A DNA stretch of 61,094 nucleotides, taken from the NCBI GenBank assembly GCA_020718105.1, contig DYDA01000011.1, forward strand, positions 1 to 61,094, read 5' to 3'. Numbering within the stretch: the first letter of the stretch is position 1; every line of letters begins with the position of its first letter. This DNA is from Micavibrio sp. GTDB lineage: Bacteria > Pseudomonadota > Alphaproteobacteria > UBA9219. The notes beneath the pieces are model-generated. The model saw only the letters and a list, made by a program, of their open reading frames with translations, had not been told where the DNA came from and ran no database searches. Both the position numbers and the translations under genes were made by a program. Shown here piece after piece: positions 59,673 to 61,094 of the stretch.

Positions 59673-59707
59673 TCCCTGAACTCTGAGCTCTGAACTCTGC
59701 CCCCTCA
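59673..59707 (-). repeat. Right inverted repeat of the IVP cassette
   Basis: 35 bp ending CTCTGCCCCCTCA, paired with 59261-59295. It ends four bases before the tolR stop codon. Confidence 0.9.
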
Positions 59708-59710
59708 TTT

Positions 59711-60178
59711 CTACTTCCCTTTCTTCCTCGGCTCCGGCGTCGGCAATTCCGCCACCAAAGCCACTTTGGAATAACCGGCGGCGTTGATCGTTCCCATCAC
59801 TTCCATGATGCGGCCATAGGCAACGCCCCTGTCGCCGCGCACAAAGATGCGGGCATCGGGGTTCGCGCCTGTAATCGCCTTAAGCTTGGCGACCAAATCG
59901 CCCAACTCAGACTTGGATTCTTGCAGGTATACGTTGCCTTTCGAGTCGATAGAGATAACCAAAGGCTCCTTATCCTGCCGCATCGATTGCGCTTGCGCCT
60001 TCGGCAAATCCACGGGAACGGCAACGGTTAGCAAGGGCGCTGTCACCATAAAGACGATCAGCAAAACAAGCATCACGTCCACAAGCGGGGTGACGTTGAT
60101 ATCCGCCATGGGGCGATAGCCGCCGCGCCGTCCGCGCCTGTGGCTCCCCCCCCCTGATTGCATGGTTCCGCCCGCCAT
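59711..60178 (-). CDS. tolR: Tol-Pal system protein TolR
   Basis: An ExbD/TolR-type inner-membrane protein of 155 residues. It has an N-terminal cytoplasmic basic stretch (RRGRRGGYRPMADINVTPLVDVMLVLLIVFMVTAPLL), which contains the membrane helix and the essential Asp of NVTPLVDVMLV. The periplasmic domain ends PEPRKKGK. It forms the TolQR proton-driven motor. Its ATG overlaps the tolQ stop by one base. tolA should follow directly; here the IVP cassette comes between. Confidence 0.95.
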   Translation of the reverse strand: MAGGTMQSGGGSHRRGRRGGYRPMADINVTPLVDVMLVLLIVFMVTAPLLTVAVPVDLPKAQAQSMRQDKEPLVISIDSKGNVYLQESKSELGDLVAKLKAITGANPDARIFVRGDRGVAYGRIMEVMGTINAAGYSKVALVAELPTPEPRKKGK

Positions 60179-60906
60179 CAGTTTTCTTCCATGTTGCGGG
60201 AAAGGGTTGCCATAAAGTCGTTGGCGAAGTTTTCAAGCCTTGCGCCATAGCGGCCAATCTCGGTTGAGAATTTGTTATAGGCTGCTGTGGCGGGGATGGC
60301 GGCGACAAGGCCGATGGCTGTGGCCAAAAGAGCCTCGGCAATACCGGGGGCGACGACGGCAAGGGACGTGTTTTGCGCTGCTGCGATGCCGATAAAGCTT
60401 CGCATAATGCCCCAAACTGTGCCGAACAGGCCGATAAACGGCGCGACGGAACTGACGGAGGCGAGGAAGGTCATCCATGTTTCAATCAGCGCCATCTCGC
60501 GCCCGATGGTGACTTGAAGCACGCGATCAATGCGGTTTTGAATGCTGGTGCGCCCCTGCGGCGTGGCCAGCAGACCCTTATCGTTCGCGTTGCGCCATTC
60601 CTTCATGCCCGCCACAAAAACAGCCTGCATGGGATCGGCGGGGCGCTTGATTTTCTCATAGAGCATATCAAGGGAGCCAGCCGACCAGAACCGTTCTTCG
60701 AAAAACTCAGCGCGATTTTTCAGGCGCGAGATTTTCGATATTTTGTCGAAGATCAACGCCCATGTGAAAACGGAAATGCACAAGAGGCCGATCATCACGA
60801 CCTTGCCGATCATATCGGCATGGCCGAACAGGCCAAAAAGCGACATGTCCAGCGGCGCGACCGATCCGGCCAGTTTAACGGCATCAACAACGGGTAGTGG
60901 TTCCAT
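60178..60906 (-). CDS. tolQ: Tol-Pal system protein TolQ
   Basis: An ExbB/TolQ proton-channel protein, 242 residues. Helix 1 is GKVVMIGLLCISVFTWALIF. The cytoplasmic domain follows. Helix 2 is MTFLASVSSVAPFIGLFGTVWGIMRSFIGIA (with the conserved Thr/Pro/Gly residues) and helix 3 is SLAVVAPGIAEALLATAIGLVAAIPATAAYNKF. The ATG has GGAG upstream. It is the first gene of the leftward tolQ-R-A-B transcript; ybgC, common upstream in other bacteria, is not seen. The region before it holds repeats (60941-61094). Confidence 0.95.
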   Translation of the reverse strand: MEPLPVVDAVKLAGSVAPLDMSLFGLFGHADMIGKVVMIGLLCISVFTWALIFDKISKISRLKNRAEFFEERFWSAGSLDMLYEKIKRPADPMQAVFVAGMKEWRNANDKGLLATPQGRTSIQNRIDRVLQVTIGREMALIETWMTFLASVSSVAPFIGLFGTVWGIMRSFIGIAAAQNTSLAVVAPGIAEALLATAIGLVAAIPATAAYNKFSTEIGRYGARLENFANDFMATLSRNMEEN

Positions 60907-60940
60907 CGGGTTTTAGCTCCTTGTCGTATTATTACAAATT

Positions 60941-61010
60941 CGTCATCTCCGCGCCCTTGTCGCGCCGCCCTTGCGGCGTGCAAAAAGATAAAGCGGGGAT
61001 CCCATTTAGT
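60941..61010 (+). repeat. Degenerate VIPAKAGIQ-type repeat B3
   Basis: Starts CGTCATCTCCGCG and ends AAGCGGGGATCCCATTTAG, matching both ends of the B1 start region with a different middle. It lies 35 bp upstream of tolQ. Confidence 0.6.
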
Positions 61011-61023
61011 TTTTATTTACTGC

Positions 61024-61094
61024 CTACTATACCTCTTCCACTTCAAGAGTTGGTAAGATGAACCACATAAATCACCCTCCCCTTGCGGGAGGGT
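61024..61094 (+). repeat. Left end of MITE-like element A4, cut by the window edge
   Basis: ACTATAC at 61026-61032, then CACTTCAAGAGTTGG (61039-61053), then the start of the first GC hairpin (CCCTCCCCTTGCGGGAGGG at 61075-61093). Same terminal sequence as the copy at 56769-57021. Confidence 0.7.

Larger units (their letters stand above)
59262..59707. mobile_element. Four-helix-bundle (S23/IVP) gene cassette between tolR and tolA
   Basis: Near-perfect 35-bp inverted repeats (59261-59295 and 59673-59707, two mismatches) bracket one gene. A four-base TCAT occurs at both ends (59258-59261 and 59705-59708). Removing the cassette with one TCAT leaves the tolR stop followed by AA and ATG of tolA, a normal tight operon junction, which supports precise insertion. 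Confidence 0.85.

Overview
The window is a gene-dense stretch of an alphaproteobacterial chromosome, probably close to the replication origin. The evidence is the rho-hemH-hemE block, a DnaA-box and CtrA-site cluster beside hemE (in Caulobacter the origin also lies beside hemE), the mnmG-rsmG-parA-parB segregation block, a DUF3035 (BamF-type) lipoprotein, a DUF6489 protein and a Rrf2-controlled SUF operon ending in sufT. No dnaA or rRNA gene is present. I cannot name the genus.

Layout. 1-3784: rho, hemH and hemE on the minus strand. 3785-4171: candidate oriC. 4172-9016: aroE-coaE-dnaQ (each overlapping the next by ATGA), then a convergent pair, a dienelactone-hydrolase-like protein and a GT-C-type membrane protein. 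9046-13267: a MITE-like repeat, a DUF6489 gene, mnmE with an in-frame palindromic insert, a nicotianamine-synthase-like gene and a porin. 13465-23231: tRNA-Gly(CCC) preceded by tandem copies of its own 5' end, followed by a roughly 9.5-kb integrative element with P4-type integrase, AlpA-like regulator, Prim-Pol primase, a leftward cargo of unknown proteins, a PLD nuclease, a membrane protein and a lipoprotein. 23248-26463: SSS transporter with a 42-codon membrane partner, tRNA-Leu(CAA), TMEM43-family protein. 26548-31616: a relict of the mnmE 3' end, then mnmG-rsmG-parA-parB. 31935-44152: chemoreceptor-like protein, ileS, lspA, BamF-like lipoprotein, two M16 peptidase-family genes, pgi, a GNAT-like gene, sodB, alr. 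44245-51915: a Rrf2 regulator and sufB-sufC-sufD-sufS-sufU-sufT. 51937-60906: pepN, an Ala-rich protein, and pal/tolB/tolA/tolR/tolQ on the minus strand.

The most unusual feature is the number of small repeat-bearing invaders inside essential operons. A 446-bp cassette encoding an S23/IVP four-helix-bundle protein, bounded by near-perfect 35-bp inverted repeats and a TCAT duplication, sits exactly between tolR and tolA. Two related DUF559 nuclease-like genes lie in the suf operon, both next to palindromic GC-rich repeats, and the second is fused in frame to sufT. Different palindromic repeats are inserted in frame in mnmE and sufD. A separate family of about 255-bp elements with long terminal inverted repeats lies at 9.05 kb, 56.8 kb and the right edge.

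How the genes work together. The left block joins haem, shikimate and CoA synthesis to replication fidelity (dnaQ) around the putative origin. mnmE and mnmG together modify tRNA wobble uridines, parA/parB segregate the origin region, the suf genes build Fe-S clusters under a Rrf2 sensor, and tolQRAB-pal maintain the envelope during division. All functions are inferred from sequence reading alone; no database search was run.
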